A stretch of DNA of 64,000 nt from an uncultured Roseicyclus sp. (lineage in GTDB: Bacteria; Pseudomonadota; Alphaproteobacteria; Rhodobacterales; Rhodobacteraceae). Under the pieces are notes generated by a model. It was not told the DNA's origin, ran no database searches, and saw only the letters and a program-made list of their open reading frames with translations. The stretch lies in the NCBI GenBank assembly GCA_947500415.1, contig CANMRT010000001.1:894982-958981 (forward strand), in the 5' to 3' direction. Every line of letters starts with the position of its first letter. Position 1 is the stretch's first letter. Shown one piece after another: positions 1 through 8,499 of this stretch. Both the position numbers and the translations under genes were made by a program.

Positions 1-1146
1 TCCGGGTTTCGCTACGAATTTGTCGACATCATCCTGGGCGCGAACCCCCATGTGGCGGTTTATGACATCACAGAACGGGATGCGGCGGGCAATCTGGACC
101 GCACGATGGAGGATTACGACGCGGTGGCTGAGGCTGTGCGCGCCGTGGAGGGTGTCGAGCATGCCGCCGCCGTCGTGCGCGGGCAAGTGCTGTCCGCCTA
201 CCGTGGTCGCAATGCAGGTGTCGAGGTGATTGGGATCACACCGCAAGACCTCGCCGAAATCCCTTTGGTGGCTGACCCGGAGTGGTCGCAGGGGGCGTTG
301 TCGGAATTTGGCGAGCCGCAGGGCGACGCTATGGGGCCGGGCATTGCCATCGGGGCCGGTGTGGCCCGGGATCTTGGGGCGAATGTAGGGGACTCTATCC
401 GCCTGATTTCGCCCGACGGCGCGCGGACGGCCTTTGGCACGAGCCCGCGCGTGTCAACCTTCCAGATCGCCTATATCTTCCAGGTGGGCCGCTTCGATAT
501 TGACCGGACCCGCGTCTACATCCCGTTTGACGATGCCCAGGTCTACTTCAACCGCGACGGGGTCGCCGATGAGGTGCAGGTGACGGTCGCGGAGCCGGAA
601 GACATCAGCCAATACGTGTTGCCGCTGCTGCAAGCGGGCGGCGATGTGCAGATCTGGACGTGGGAGGACTCATCGGGCGCATACCTCAGGGCGCTGCAGA
701 TGGAGGACAACATCATGTTCATCATCCTGTCGATCCTTGTCCTGATTGCGACGATGAATATCGTCTCGGGCCTAATCATGCTGGTGAAAAACAAGTCGCG
801 GGACATTGGGATATTGCGAACGATTGGGTTGAGCGAGGGCGCGATCCTGCGCATATTTTTCATCTGCGGCTCGGCCATTGGCGTCGCGGGCACGGTGATG
901 GGTGTGGTGCTTGGATGCGCGTTTGCAATCTGGATCGACCCGATTTTCAGCTTTGTAAATTGGGTTGCGGGCGGTGGCGTCTGGGACCCTTCGGTGCGGC
1001 TGATCTCAGCGCTGCCTGCGCGGCTTGAGATGGGCGACGTGCTGACCGCTATGGCACTGGCATTGGGGTTGAGCTTCGTGGTGACGATCTTTCCGGCGCG
1101 CAGGGCGGCGCGGATGAACCCGGTGGAGGCGCTGCGTTATGAGTGA
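1..1146 (+). CDS. lolC: LolC/LolE-type lipoprotein-release ABC permease, 5' end outside window
   Basis: This is the inner-membrane permease of the Lol system, which passes outer-membrane lipoproteins to the carrier LolA. The reading frame is open from base 1, and the first residues (GFRYEFVDIILGANPHVAVY) match the start of the periplasmic domain in LolC/E, so only the N-terminus with the first membrane helix is missing. After about 240 residues of periplasmic domain come three C-terminal membrane segments with the FtsX-type ending ARRAARMNPVEALRYE. The stop overlaps lolD by 8 nt, which indicates translational coupling. LolC and LolE cannot be told apart here. Family assignment is firm. Confidence 0.9.
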   Translation, partial: SGFRYEFVDIILGANPHVAVYDITERDAAGNLDRTMEDYDAVAEAVRAVEGVEHAAAVVRGQVLSAYRGRNAGVEVIGITPQDLAEIPLVADPEWSQGALSEFGEPQGDAMGPGIAIGAGVARDLGANVGDSIRLISPDGARTAFGTSPRVSTFQIAYIFQVGRFDIDRTRVYIPFDDAQVYFNRDGVADEVQVTVAEPEDISQYVLPLLQAGGDVQIWTWEDSSGAYLRALQMEDNIMFIILSILVLIATMNIVSGLIMLVKNKSRDIGILRTIGLSEGAILRIFFICGSAIGVAGTVMGVVLGCAFAIWIDPIFSFVNWVAGGGVWDPSVRLISALPARLEMGDVLTAMALALGLSFVVTIFPARRAARMNPVEALRYE

Positions 1147-1822
1147 GCTGGCACTGCGTCTGGAGAACATCCAGAAGGCCTACAACCACGGCAAACCGAA
1201 CGAGATTGCCGTGCTGCGGGGGGCCTCGGTAGACATCCCAAAGGGTGAGATCGTAGGGCTTATCGCGCCTTCCGGCGCAGGCAAATCCACACTTCTGCAC
1301 ATCGCGGGGCTGCTGGATGTGGCCGACAGCGGCACGGTTGAGATCGGTGGGCAGGCGGTGACGGGGGCCTCAGATCGCGCACGGACGTCCGCGCGACGTG
1401 AAGGGGTGGGCTTTGTCTATCAGTTCCACCACCTATTGCCGGAGTTCTCAGCTGCGGAAAATATAATCCTGCCGCAATTGGCCAATGGTGTCGGGCGTGC
1501 AGCGGCTGAGCAGCGGGCAGCGGATTTGTTGGGGTGCGTTGGACTTGGCCCGCGCGCGGCGCATCGCCCGGCGGAACTGTCTGGTGGGGAGCAGCAGCGG
1601 GTGGCCTTTTGCCGGGCTCTGGCCAATCAACCGGCCTTAATGCTGGCCGATGAGCCGACAGGTAATCTTGATCCTGCAACCTCGGACACGGTCTTCGACG
1701 TATTGATGGAGCTGGTGCGCGGCACCGGTCTGTCGGCCCTGATTGCGACCCATAACCATGAGTTGGCCGCCCGGATGGACCGTGTGATCCGTCTGGAAGA
1801 CGGTGTGCTGGTTTCGGCGTAG
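1139..1822 (+). CDS. lolD: LolD, lipoprotein-release ABC ATPase
   Basis: This is the cytoplasmic ATPase that powers lipoprotein extraction by the LolC/E permease. At 227 residues it has the usual LolD length. Visible motifs are Walker A APSGAGKS (about residues 43-50), the signature LSGGEQQRVAFCRAL, Walker B LMLADEPTGNLD and the switch histidine in ATHNHELA. The start ATG lies inside the end of the permease gene, so the two are one unit. The next gene converges 65 bases downstream, and I see no clear terminator in that gap. The MacB/FtsE-like subfamily is similar, but the partner gene supports LolD. Confidence 0.93.
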   Translation: MSELALRLENIQKAYNHGKPNEIAVLRGASVDIPKGEIVGLIAPSGAGKSTLLHIAGLLDVADSGTVEIGGQAVTGASDRARTSARREGVGFVYQFHHLLPEFSAAENIILPQLANGVGRAAAEQRAADLLGCVGLGPRAAHRPAELSGGEQQRVAFCRALANQPALMLADEPTGNLDPATSDTVFDVLMELVRGTGLSALIATHNHELAARMDRVIRLEDGVLVSA

Positions 1823-1887
1823 TCTGAAGGGGCTGTTTGCGCCGGAAGTCGTTCGCGTCGTTTGCCCGCCGGGGGCAGGGCGCTTTG

Positions 1888-2841
1888 CTATCCAGGATGG
1901 GCGTCAAAATGCGCCAGGATCGCATCGAGGCTCTGGCCACGGCGCGCGGGGTTTTCCATCAGCACTTCATGGCGCGCGCCGTCGACGAGGATGAACTGAC
2001 CACCCGGCCAATCTTCCATGCGTTTCTGAGCGTTTGTGATGGAAACACGGGTCTCGTCTGAGCCGACGATTGTGACTACCGGCAGATCAAGAGGCGGCAG
2101 GGCGAGCAGCGCTTCGGCCTCTTCTTCGGCGGCGGCGACCCAGCGGAAGGACGGCCCTCCCAATGTCAGCTCTGGGTGGGCGGCCGTCTGCCGATTCATA
2201 TAGGCGTATTGGTCCGGGTCGGTGGTCAGGATGTTGCCGTCGAAGGGTTCTTCCTTCCACGGGCCGGTCGTGAGCGCGAAGCGGTTGTCGCGGCCCAGAA
2301 GGGCGCTGCCGCCGATCAGGAGCGGAGAGATGAGTTTGAGGAGGGGGGTGAGTTGTATCCCCCACATCGGGCCGGTGAACGCCGCCGCCGTAACGGGCAG
2401 CTCGTCGTACAAAGCACGCAGGCCGATGCAGCCGCCCATGGAATGGCCGATCAGATACCACGGCTTGGGCAGGTCCAGCGCCTCCATCGCGGTGCGGAAG
2501 GCGCTCACGTCCCAGCGGTATTCATCGAAGCTGAGCACATGGCCCACGCCCGGTTCGTGTTGCGGGCGGTCAGCCAGGCCCTGGCCGCGCCAATCGAAGC
2601 ACGCCATACCGTAACCTGCCTTGGCGAGGTCATCGGCCACCCGGCCATATTTCTCAACGTATTCCGTGCGACCTGCGAACATCAGCACGGTGCCTTTTGG
2701 ACCCTCTGGCCAGACACCGAACCGCAGCCGCGTGTTGTCGCGGGCCCGCACCCACCATGCTTTCACGCCAGTGGGGCCTTCGGCGACCTCGGCGAAGAAC
2801 GGAGCGGCCTCAAGGCCTTCGGGTGCGGAACCTGTGAGCAT
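1888..2841 (-). CDS. Alpha/beta hydrolase, lysophospholipase or monoacylglycerol-lipase type
   Basis: A serine hydrolase of 317 residues with the nucleophile elbow GHSMGG near residue 124, an oxyanion-hole region around VLMFAGRTEYVEKY, and late Asp (VGSDETRV) and His (DGARHEVLMENP) that complete the triad. This layout is typical of the PldB/monoglyceride-lipase group. There is no signal peptide, so it is probably cytoplasmic. Its ATG overlaps the stop of the SCP2 gene by one base (TGATG), so the two are co-translated, which points to lipid substrates. The precise substrate cannot be read from sequence. Confidence 0.85.
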   Translation of the reverse strand: MLTGSAPEGLEAAPFFAEVAEGPTGVKAWWVRARDNTRLRFGVWPEGPKGTVLMFAGRTEYVEKYGRVADDLAKAGYGMACFDWRGQGLADRPQHEPGVGHVLSFDEYRWDVSAFRTAMEALDLPKPWYLIGHSMGGCIGLRALYDELPVTAAAFTGPMWGIQLTPLLKLISPLLIGGSALLGRDNRFALTTGPWKEEPFDGNILTTDPDQYAYMNRQTAAHPELTLGGPSFRWVAAAEEEAEALLALPPLDLPVVTIVGSDETRVSITNAQKRMEDWPGGQFILVDGARHEVLMENPARRGQSLDAILAHFDAHPG

Positions 2842-3140
2842 CAGCTGAGCACACCGCCAAGTTTCATCGCGGTGCCCATGTCGCCGTCGAGTGTCAGCTT
2901 GCCGGACATGAAGGCGGCTGTTGCGTTCAACTCGCCAGACATGATGTCCTGAAAAACGTCGGCGTCGGCGGACATTGTGACGTCTGCGGCCTCGCCATCT
3001 TCGGCGGCGCGTGCGCCTGTGCCGTCGACCATAACGGCGCCTTCGCCTTCGATTTCGAACTTAGCGGAGCCGTCAAACGTCTCACCGCCCAGTTTTTCGT
3101 TAATCGCCGCCACAGCGGCGTCGATGATTGCATTGCCCAT
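2841..3140 (-). CDS. SCP2 sterol-carrier domain protein
   Basis: A 99-residue protein made almost wholly of one SCP2-like lipid-binding domain: KFEIEGEGAVMVDG, then the ADVTMSADADVFQDIMSGELNATAAFMSGKLTLDGDMG stretch seen in short by parts as DVTMSADAD and FMSGKLTLDGDMG. I chose the ATG at 3140 because MGNAIIDAAVAAINEKL starts the family. A longer frame to 3209 adds unrelated residues. It lies upstream of, and overlaps, the lipase-like hydrolase. Proteins of this kind bind fatty acyl or sterol ligands; the ligand here is unknown. Confidence 0.87.
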   Translation of the reverse strand: MGNAIIDAAVAAINEKLGGETFDGSAKFEIEGEGAVMVDGTGARAAEDGEAADVTMSADADVFQDIMSGELNATAAFMSGKLTLDGDMGTAMKLGGVLS

Positions 3141-3229
3141 AGTATTGGTCCCTTGAATATCCCTTGGAGGCATCACCCTCGCGCAGACTTGATCTAGCAT
3201 TGTCTGCACGGAATGCTACGTTCCGGACC

Positions 3230-3781
3230 ATGACGTTTCCATCTCGCATCATCAACTTTGCCGTTGCGTCCGTCATCTGCGGGTTTCCCGTAGTTGCGGC
3301 CGCGCAATCCACCGTCGACGACTTTCTCGACCGCCTCGCGAATCCGGAGCTTCGGAATTGGGAAGTTGTGGAGGAGGAGGTCTTTCAACGTTGGCAAATC
3401 TCGGGCTCAGCCTCGGCGGATTACCTGCTGCGGCGGGGGATCGAAGCGCTGGAGGCGCAGGAATACGATGAGGCGTACGATCATCTGACGGCCCTTGTGG
3501 ACCATGCGCCGGAATTCGCCGAAGGCTGGAATGCGCGGGCACGTTTGTTTGTGGAACAGCAGATGTACGGCCCCGCGATTGCGGATTTCCAGCGCGTCTT
3601 GGCGATCGAGCCGCGCCATTTCGGGGCGTTGGTGTCGATGGGCTTGATGCTGGAAGATATGGGCGACACGGATCGTGCCATGGCCGCCTACCAATCCGCC
3701 CATGATCTGCACCCCAACCAACCCGATATTCAGCGCCTGATGAACAGTCTGGAAGTCCAGGAGGAGGGCGAGGCGCTTTAA
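3230..3781 (+). CDS. Periplasmic TPR-repeat protein
   Basis: A 183-residue protein with a clear signal peptide (MTFPSRIINFAVASVICGF then PVVAAAQ). It is followed by about three tetratricopeptide repeats: ADYLLRRGIEALEAQEYDEA, AEGWNARARLFVEQQMYGPA and FGALVSMGLMLEDMGDTDRA. Repeats of this type serve protein-protein contacts. The start at 3230 puts the signal peptide at the N-terminus; upstream in-frame codons would add non-signal sequence. It is divergent from the SCP2 gene and is not obviously in an operon. Function is unknown beyond the fold. Confidence 0.82.
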   Translation: MTFPSRIINFAVASVICGFPVVAAAQSTVDDFLDRLANPELRNWEVVEEEVFQRWQISGSASADYLLRRGIEALEAQEYDEAYDHLTALVDHAPEFAEGWNARARLFVEQQMYGPAIADFQRVLAIEPRHFGALVSMGLMLEDMGDTDRAMAAYQSAHDLHPNQPDIQRLMNSLEVQEEGEAL

Positions 3782-3883
3782 CGCGGACCTCGGATTGGGC
3801 TTGCGACCCCCTTCGCGTGCCATCACATATTGGTGCTGACAGGTGCGCATTTGCACCCACCCAGCCGGAACTCCTCGTAAGAT

Positions 3884-6682
3884 ATGAAACGCATCGCGGC
3901 CGTCCTTGGGCCCACCAATACCGGCAAGACCCACTATGCCATCGAACGGATGCTGGGTCATCGGACCGGCGTGATAGGCCTGCCACTGCGCCTATTGGCG
4001 CGCGAGGTCTATGACAAGATCGTTGCGATCCGGGGGCCGTCGGTGGTGGCGCTTGTGACGGGCGAAGAGCGGATTGTGCCAGCGCGAACGCAATATTGGG
4101 TCTGCACCGTTGAGGCGATGCCGACCGGCAATGGCGCGGATTTCGTGGCGATTGATGAGATCCAGCTTTGCGCGGATCCCGAGCGTGGGCATGTGTTCAC
4201 CGACCGTTTGCTGCACGCCCGCGGCCTGCATGAGACGCTGTTTCTGGGCGCTGAAACCATGCGGAATGCGATCTCGGCGCTGGTGCCGGAGGCGGAATTC
4301 ATCCGGCGGGAACGTTTTTCACAGCTTGTGTACGCAGGTTCGAAAAAGGTCAGCCGAATGCCACCCAGATCGGCAATCGTCGGGTTTTCGGTTGAGAACC
4401 TCTATGCCATGGCCGAGCTGCTGCGCCGTCAGAAGGGTGGGGCGGCTGTCGTCATGGGCGCGCTATCCCCGCGCACGCGGAACGCTCAGGTGGAGCTCTA
4501 TCAGAATGGCGATGTGGATGTACTGGTGGCGACCGATGCCATCGGAATGGGCCTGAACCTAGACATCCGACACGTGGCCTTCAGCGGCTTGCGCAAATTC
4601 GACGGGCGCAAGATGCGCGACCTATGGCCGAATGAATTGGCGCAAATCGCGGGAAGGGCCGGGCGGCATACGCAAGACGGGTCGTTTGGCGTGACGGGCG
4701 AAGCGCCACCGCTGCACGATCAGGTGGCAGAGGCGATTGTGGAACATCGCTTTGCCCCCGTCCGCAAGCTGATGTGGCGAAATTCTGCGCTTGAATTCGG
4801 CACGGCGGAGCGGTTGATCGCCTCGCTTGAAGAACGCACCGATGACGAATGGCTGGCCAAGGCGCGCGAAGCCGATGACCTGCAAGCGCTCAAGGCTTTG
4901 GTGGCGCGGCCCGAGATTGCGGCGCGCCTTGGGGATGCGCGGTCGGTGAAACTGCTTTGGGATGTGTGCAATATCCCGGATTTCCGAGGCATTTCTCACG
5001 CCGAACATGCCGAACTTCTTGGTCGCATTTTCGAGTTCCTGCACGAAACCCACCGCGTCCCGGACGATTGGCTGGCCCGGCAGGTTAAGCGCATCGATCG
5101 GTGCGAGGGCGACATTGATACGCTTAGCAAACGGCTCGCCTATATCCGCACCTGGACCTACGTTGCGCAACGCAAAGGATGGGTCGATGACGAAAGCCAT
5201 TGGCGCGGCGCGACCCGTGCCGTAGAAGACCGCCTGTCAGACGCACTTCACACTGCGTTGACACAAAGATTTGTCGATCGGCGGACCAGCATGTTGCTTC
5301 GCCGATTGAAGCAGAGGGAGAGCCTTGTGGCCGAAGTGAACGACCAAGGGGAAGTGACGGTGGAGGGCCAGGTGCTTGGCCGCATCGAAGGCTTCCGCTT
5401 TCGCATGGATGAAACCGCCAGCCCGGATGAGGCGAAGACGTTGCAACAGGCGGCGATGGCGGCCTTGCGCCCTGAATTCCATCTGCGTGCGGACCGGATG
5501 TACAACGCGCCCGATACGGAGTTTGACCTGACCGAACAGGGCGGGTTGATGTGGGGCGATCAGGCAGTCGGCAAGTTGGTACGCGGCGACGCACCTATGG
5601 CGCCCGTAGCTGAGGCCTTCGTTGACGAAGAAGCCGCAGGCGTTGAGGTCGTACAGAAGGTCCAGCGCCGGTTGCAGCATTTCATCGACCGCCGCGTGGC
5701 TGCGCAGTTTGAACCGCTGCTGTCGATGTCGCGGGATGAGGCGATCTCCGGCCTTGCCAAGGGCGTGGCGTTCCAGCTTTTGGAAAGCTTCGGCATCGTG
5801 CCGCGCGGCGAGATTGCGGACGACATCAAGGCTTTGGATCAAGACTCCCGCGCTCTTTTGCGCAAGCATGGAGTGCGGTTCGGGCAATACACGATATTCC
5901 TGCCGCTGTTGCTCAAGCCCGCGCCGACGCGGCTGCGCCTGGTGCTTTGGGGGTTGTGGCAGAAGCTTGACGATTTCCCCGATAGCCCGCCGCCCGGATT
6001 GGTGACGATCCCAACCGTCGAAGGCGCGCCTGAGGGGCACGCCACGATGGCGGGCTACCGCGTTGCGGGCGCTCGTTCGATCCGCATCGACATGTTGGAA
6101 CGCCTGGCCGATCTGCTGCGCGGCGAAGACAGCCGCGGCGGGTTCGAGGCAAACCCCGATATGCTCAGCATTTCCGGCCTGACTTTGGAGCAATTTGCAG
6201 ACCTGATAGGCGGCCTTGGTTACAAGGCCGAGCCGGGTGAGCGGGTGAAGGTGAAAGCCGCACCGGAAGCGCCTAAAGCTGAAGAGACTCCTGCAGAGGA
6301 GGCTCCGGCCGAAGAGGCGGCACCCGAGGCGGAGGCACCTACGGAGGCTCCCGCCGAAGAGGCCGCGCCAGTAACGCCCACCGAAGAAGCGGCATCTGAG
6401 ACGCCTGCTGAAGAAGCTGCCCCTGAGATGGAGGCCTTCTACACCTTCACCTGGGCCCCACGCGGACGTGGCGCACAGCGTCCGCGCCGTGAAGACGGTG
6501 GCCAACGGCGTGACGGCCCGCCTAAAGGCAAGCGCGGGAAACCGCAGGGCAAACCCAAAGGCGGCAAGCGCCCGCCGCGCGACGATAAGCCCAAGACCTA
6601 CTCCGCCAAGCCCGAAAAATCGGGCAAGGTTGATCCGGACAACCCCTTCGCGGTCCTCGCGGCCCTCAAGGACAAGTCCTGA
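3884..6682 (+). CDS. Suv3-like DExH-type RNA/DNA helicase with acidic linker and basic tail
   Basis: A 932-residue superfamily 2 helicase of the kind found across Rhodobacterales and related to mitochondrial SUV3. Motif I is GPTNTGKT (residues 9-16), motif II is DEIQ (91-94), and the motif VI region is QIAGRAGRHTQDG. After the helicase core and a long helical region comes a Glu/Ala/Pro-rich stretch (about residues 790-850). A Lys/Arg/Gly-rich tail follows, ending in DPDNPFAVLAALK, likely an RNA-binding extension. Its TGA overlaps the presumed CTG start of the S4-domain gene, so the two are probably translated together. A role in RNA metabolism is inferred; the substrate is not shown. Confidence 0.88.
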   Translation: MKRIAAVLGPTNTGKTHYAIERMLGHRTGVIGLPLRLLAREVYDKIVAIRGPSVVALVTGEERIVPARTQYWVCTVEAMPTGNGADFVAIDEIQLCADPERGHVFTDRLLHARGLHETLFLGAETMRNAISALVPEAEFIRRERFSQLVYAGSKKVSRMPPRSAIVGFSVENLYAMAELLRRQKGGAAVVMGALSPRTRNAQVELYQNGDVDVLVATDAIGMGLNLDIRHVAFSGLRKFDGRKMRDLWPNELAQIAGRAGRHTQDGSFGVTGEAPPLHDQVAEAIVEHRFAPVRKLMWRNSALEFGTAERLIASLEERTDDEWLAKAREADDLQALKALVARPEIAARLGDARSVKLLWDVCNIPDFRGISHAEHAELLGRIFEFLHETHRVPDDWLARQVKRIDRCEGDIDTLSKRLAYIRTWTYVAQRKGWVDDESHWRGATRAVEDRLSDALHTALTQRFVDRRTSMLLRRLKQRESLVAEVNDQGEVTVEGQVLGRIEGFRFRMDETASPDEAKTLQQAAMAALRPEFHLRADRMYNAPDTEFDLTEQGGLMWGDQAVGKLVRGDAPMAPVAEAFVDEEAAGVEVVQKVQRRLQHFIDRRVAAQFEPLLSMSRDEAISGLAKGVAFQLLESFGIVPRGEIADDIKALDQDSRALLRKHGVRFGQYTIFLPLLLKPAPTRLRLVLWGLWQKLDDFPDSPPPGLVTIPTVEGAPEGHATMAGYRVAGARSIRIDMLERLADLLRGEDSRGGFEANPDMLSISGLTLEQFADLIGGLGYKAEPGERVKVKAAPEAPKAEETPAEEAPAEEAAPEAEAPTEAPAEEAAPVTPTEEAASETPAEEAAPEMEAFYTFTWAPRGRGAQRPRREDGGQRRDGPPKGKRGKPQGKPKGGKRPPRDDKPKTYSAKPEKSGKVDPDNPFAVLAALKDKS
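6262..6432 (+). repeat. Low-complexity EAPAEEA coding repeat in the helicase linker
   Basis: A degenerate in-frame repeat encoding variants of AEEAPAEEAAPEAEAP links the helicase core to the basic tail. The repeat unit is roughly 15-24 bases and is imperfect. Such tracts vary in length between strains. Confidence 0.7.
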
Positions 6683-7035
6683 GCGAGGCGCCTGCAAAGG
6701 ATCGCCTCGACCGCTGGCTCTGGCAGGCGCGGTTCTTCAAGACCCGTAGCCTCGCCGCCCGCGTCGTCTCTGATGGCGCGGTTCGGGTGGATGGTGAAAA
6801 GGTCTCAAAATCCGCGACCTCTATCAGCCCAGGCCATGTGCTGACCTTCCCGCAAGGTCGCCAAATTCGAGTGGTGCGTATTGTGGCGCTCGCCAAACGA
6901 CGCGGTCCAGCGGCGGAAGCGCAGGCGTTGTATGAAGATCTCACACCGCAAGCCGAACCTGTTCCACCCCGTGTTGGCCCCCGCCCGACCAAGAAGGATC
7001 GCCGCGACCTGAATACATTTCGGGACGGTGAGTGA
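6679..7035 (+). CDS. S4-domain RNA-binding protein (Hsp15-like), apparent CTG start
   Basis: The protein has the S4 RNA-binding domain at its N-terminus (RLDRWLWQARFFKTRSLAAR, then GAVRVDGEKVSKSATSISPG), as in Hsp15/HslR, which binds 50S subunits carrying nascent chains. A basic tail follows (RVGPRPTKKDRRDLNTFRDG). A GTG at 6787 would remove half of the S4 domain. Upstream of it the frame is open only back to a stop at 6631-6633, and the sole plausible initiator is CTG at 6679. That CTG overlaps the helicase TGA and sits 6 bases after AAGGA. The size from CTG is 118 residues. Function is by family; the start is inferred. Confidence 0.82.
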   Translation: MSEAPAKDRLDRWLWQARFFKTRSLAARVVSDGAVRVDGEKVSKSATSISPGHVLTFPQGRQIRVVRIVALAKRRGPAAEAQALYEDLTPQAEPVPPRVGPRPTKKDRRDLNTFRDGE

Positions 7036-7052
7036 AGGGGTTATTGGCAACC

Positions 7053-7070
7053 TGTAAACTTTGATTTACA
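7053..7070. promoter_or_regulatory. Perfect dyad upstream of fdxA
   Basis: TGTAAACTTTGATTTACA is a perfect inverted repeat of TGTAAA with a 6-base spacer, 104 bases before the fdxA start. It also fits TGT-N12-ACA, the shape bound by PpsR/CrtJ-type regulators, but many regulators use such dyads. The regulator is unknown. Confidence 0.4.
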
Positions 7071-7119
7071 CCGGTCTGACGACCTCGTGAGGCGACCTTT
7101 GGGCCACCTTGCATCCGCC

Positions 7120-7142
7120 CGCGCCCTGCCGTAGCAGGCGCG
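7120..7142. other. GC-rich hairpin before fdxA
   Basis: CGCGCCCTGC and GCAGGCGCG can pair around a CGTA loop with one bulged C. No T-run follows, so it may be a weak terminator for the S4 gene or a leader structure of fdxA. Confidence 0.35.
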
Positions 7143-7174
7143 TCAAGAACAGATCGACCAGGACCCGCCTTCCC

Positions 7175-7510
7175 ATGACCTACATCGTCAACGACGCCTG
7201 CATCGCTTGCAAATACACCGACTGCGTCGAAGTCTGCCCCGTGGATTGCTTCTACGAGGGTGAGAACATGCTGGTCATCCACCCCGACGAATGCATCGAT
7301 TGCGGCGTGTGCGAGCCCGAATGCCCTGCCGACGCCATCCGCCCGGACACCGAGCCCGACATGGAGAAGTGGGTTGAGTTCAACCGCAAGTATTCCGAAC
7401 TTTGGCCGGTCATCATCACAAAGAAAGATCCGCTGCCCACCGCCGACGATATGGACGGCAAAGAGGGCAAGATGGAGCTGTTTTCGGAGGCCGCAGGCGA
7501 AGGTGGCTAA
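7175..7510 (+). CDS. fdxA: FdxA, seven-iron ferredoxin
   Basis: A 111-residue ferredoxin that carries one [3Fe-4S] and one [4Fe-4S] cluster and moves electrons in the cytoplasm. The cysteine pattern is that of Azotobacter FdI: C9, C12, C17 and C21 followed by P, then C25, and later [11 protein letters not shown]. The C-terminal extension ([33 protein letters not shown]) is typical of the alphaproteobacterial type. I chose ATG at 7175 because family members start [10 protein letters not shown]. The gene stands alone between the S4 gene and carD. The redox partner is unknown. Confidence 0.95.
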   Translation: MTYIVNDACIACKYTDCVEVCPVDCFYEGENMLVIHPDECIDCGVCEPECPADAIRPDTEPDMEKWVEFNRKYSELWPVIITKKDPLPTADDMDGKEGKMELFSEAAGEGG

Positions 7511-7812
7511 CCGATTCGGTGCTGCGGTGCCGAAGGGTGAGCAGCATTGACCTAAGAATTTCCCTTTATTTTAAGGGCTTCGCTAACGCTGCGGGGCAGA
7601 AACCTAGGAATCAGGGGTGATTCGTGCTATATGGTTATCGAATTCGCACTGTCTGAAACTGGTTTGGGCCTGCAAGCCCACCGAAAATCTCTGCGGCTTT
7701 GAAGCTATCGCAAACGGAAGGTCACCGCTTTCCGCGTGCGTTTTTGACGCCTGCACCTCTGCGCCGGACCGTTGATCGTTAACTGCGGCGCCACAAACAA
7801 GGAAGACAAAAT
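7511..7812. other. Intergenic region, fdxA to carD
   Basis: These 302 bases contain no convincing gene. A short CCCTT/AAGGG hairpin at 7562-7577 and a TGGGC/GCCCA hairpin near 7665-7681 could end fdxA transcription, but neither has a T-run. The carD promoter must lie here; I could not fix -35 and -10 boxes. A good ribosome site (AAGGAAG) precedes carD. Confidence 0.4.
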
Positions 7813-8325
7813 ATGAGTAAAGCGCGTAAGCCTCAGTTGTTCAGCCCCAACGATTACGTGGTCTACCCCGCCCATGGCGTGGGCAAAATCGTGTCGATCG
7901 AGGAGCAGGAAGTCGCAGGGCTTGAGCTGGAACTCTTCGTTATTTCCTTCGAGAAAGACAAGATGACACTCCGCGTTCCAACCGCGAAAGCCACCGAAGT
8001 GGGCATGCGCCCGCTGAGTGATCCGACGGTTGTGTCCAAAGCCATGGACACGCTGAAAGGTAAGGCACGTGTGAAGCGGGCCATGTGGTCGCGTCGCGCG
8101 CAGGAATACGAGCAGAAGATCAACTCGGGCGATCTGATCTCCATCGCTGAAGTGGTTCGTGACCTGCATCGTGCTGACGATCAGCGTGAGCAAAGCTATT
8201 CCGAGCGTCAGCTTTATGAAGCGGCGCTTGAGCGTCTGACCCGTGAGCTGGCGGTCGTCAAAGGCATGGATGAAGCGGGTGCAGCGACTCAGGTTGTTGA
8301 AGTCCTGTCCAAGCGCGCGGCCTAA
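7813..8325 (+). CDS. CarD-family RNA-polymerase-binding transcription regulator
   Basis: A 170-residue CarD/CdnL-type protein. The N-terminal RNA-polymerase-interacting domain is seen as FSPNDYVVYPAHGVGKIVSIEEQ. A helical C-terminal domain follows with ERQLYEAALERLTRELAVVKG. Such proteins bind the RNA polymerase beta subunit and stabilise open promoter complexes, notably at rRNA promoters in alphaproteobacteria and mycobacteria. The ATG follows AAGGAAG with good spacing, and a strong terminator lies 66 bases after the stop, so it is a single-gene unit. Confidence 0.93.
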   Translation: MSKARKPQLFSPNDYVVYPAHGVGKIVSIEEQEVAGLELELFVISFEKDKMTLRVPTAKATEVGMRPLSDPTVVSKAMDTLKGKARVKRAMWSRRAQEYEQKINSGDLISIAEVVRDLHRADDQREQSYSERQLYEAALERLTRELAVVKGMDEAGAATQVVEVLSKRAA

Positions 8326-8390
8326 CGCTTAAGCCGCCAAAAAAGCCCGGCAAACTCCCGCTTTCACGGATTTGTTACCGGTTTTCCTGA

Positions 8391-8419
8391 CCTGTCGCGG
8401 CCTCGCGGCAGGTTTTTTT
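8391..8419 (+). terminator. Intrinsic terminator of carD
   Basis: CCTGTCGCG pairs with CGCGGCAGG (one G-T wobble) around a GCCT loop, followed directly by seven T. Confidence 0.9.
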
Positions 8420-8499
8420 ATGTGCTAAAAGGAACTTAGGGAAACGTGGAACGTATTACCAATGGGCCCGAATGGCCCGACATGAAAGGAAGACCCCTT

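Noticed and set aside
5237-6697. Long open frame opposite the helicase (486 codons)
   Set aside because: Antisense to a helicase with intact motifs; low-complexity Arg/Leu/Phe text arises from the reverse of the acidic repeat.
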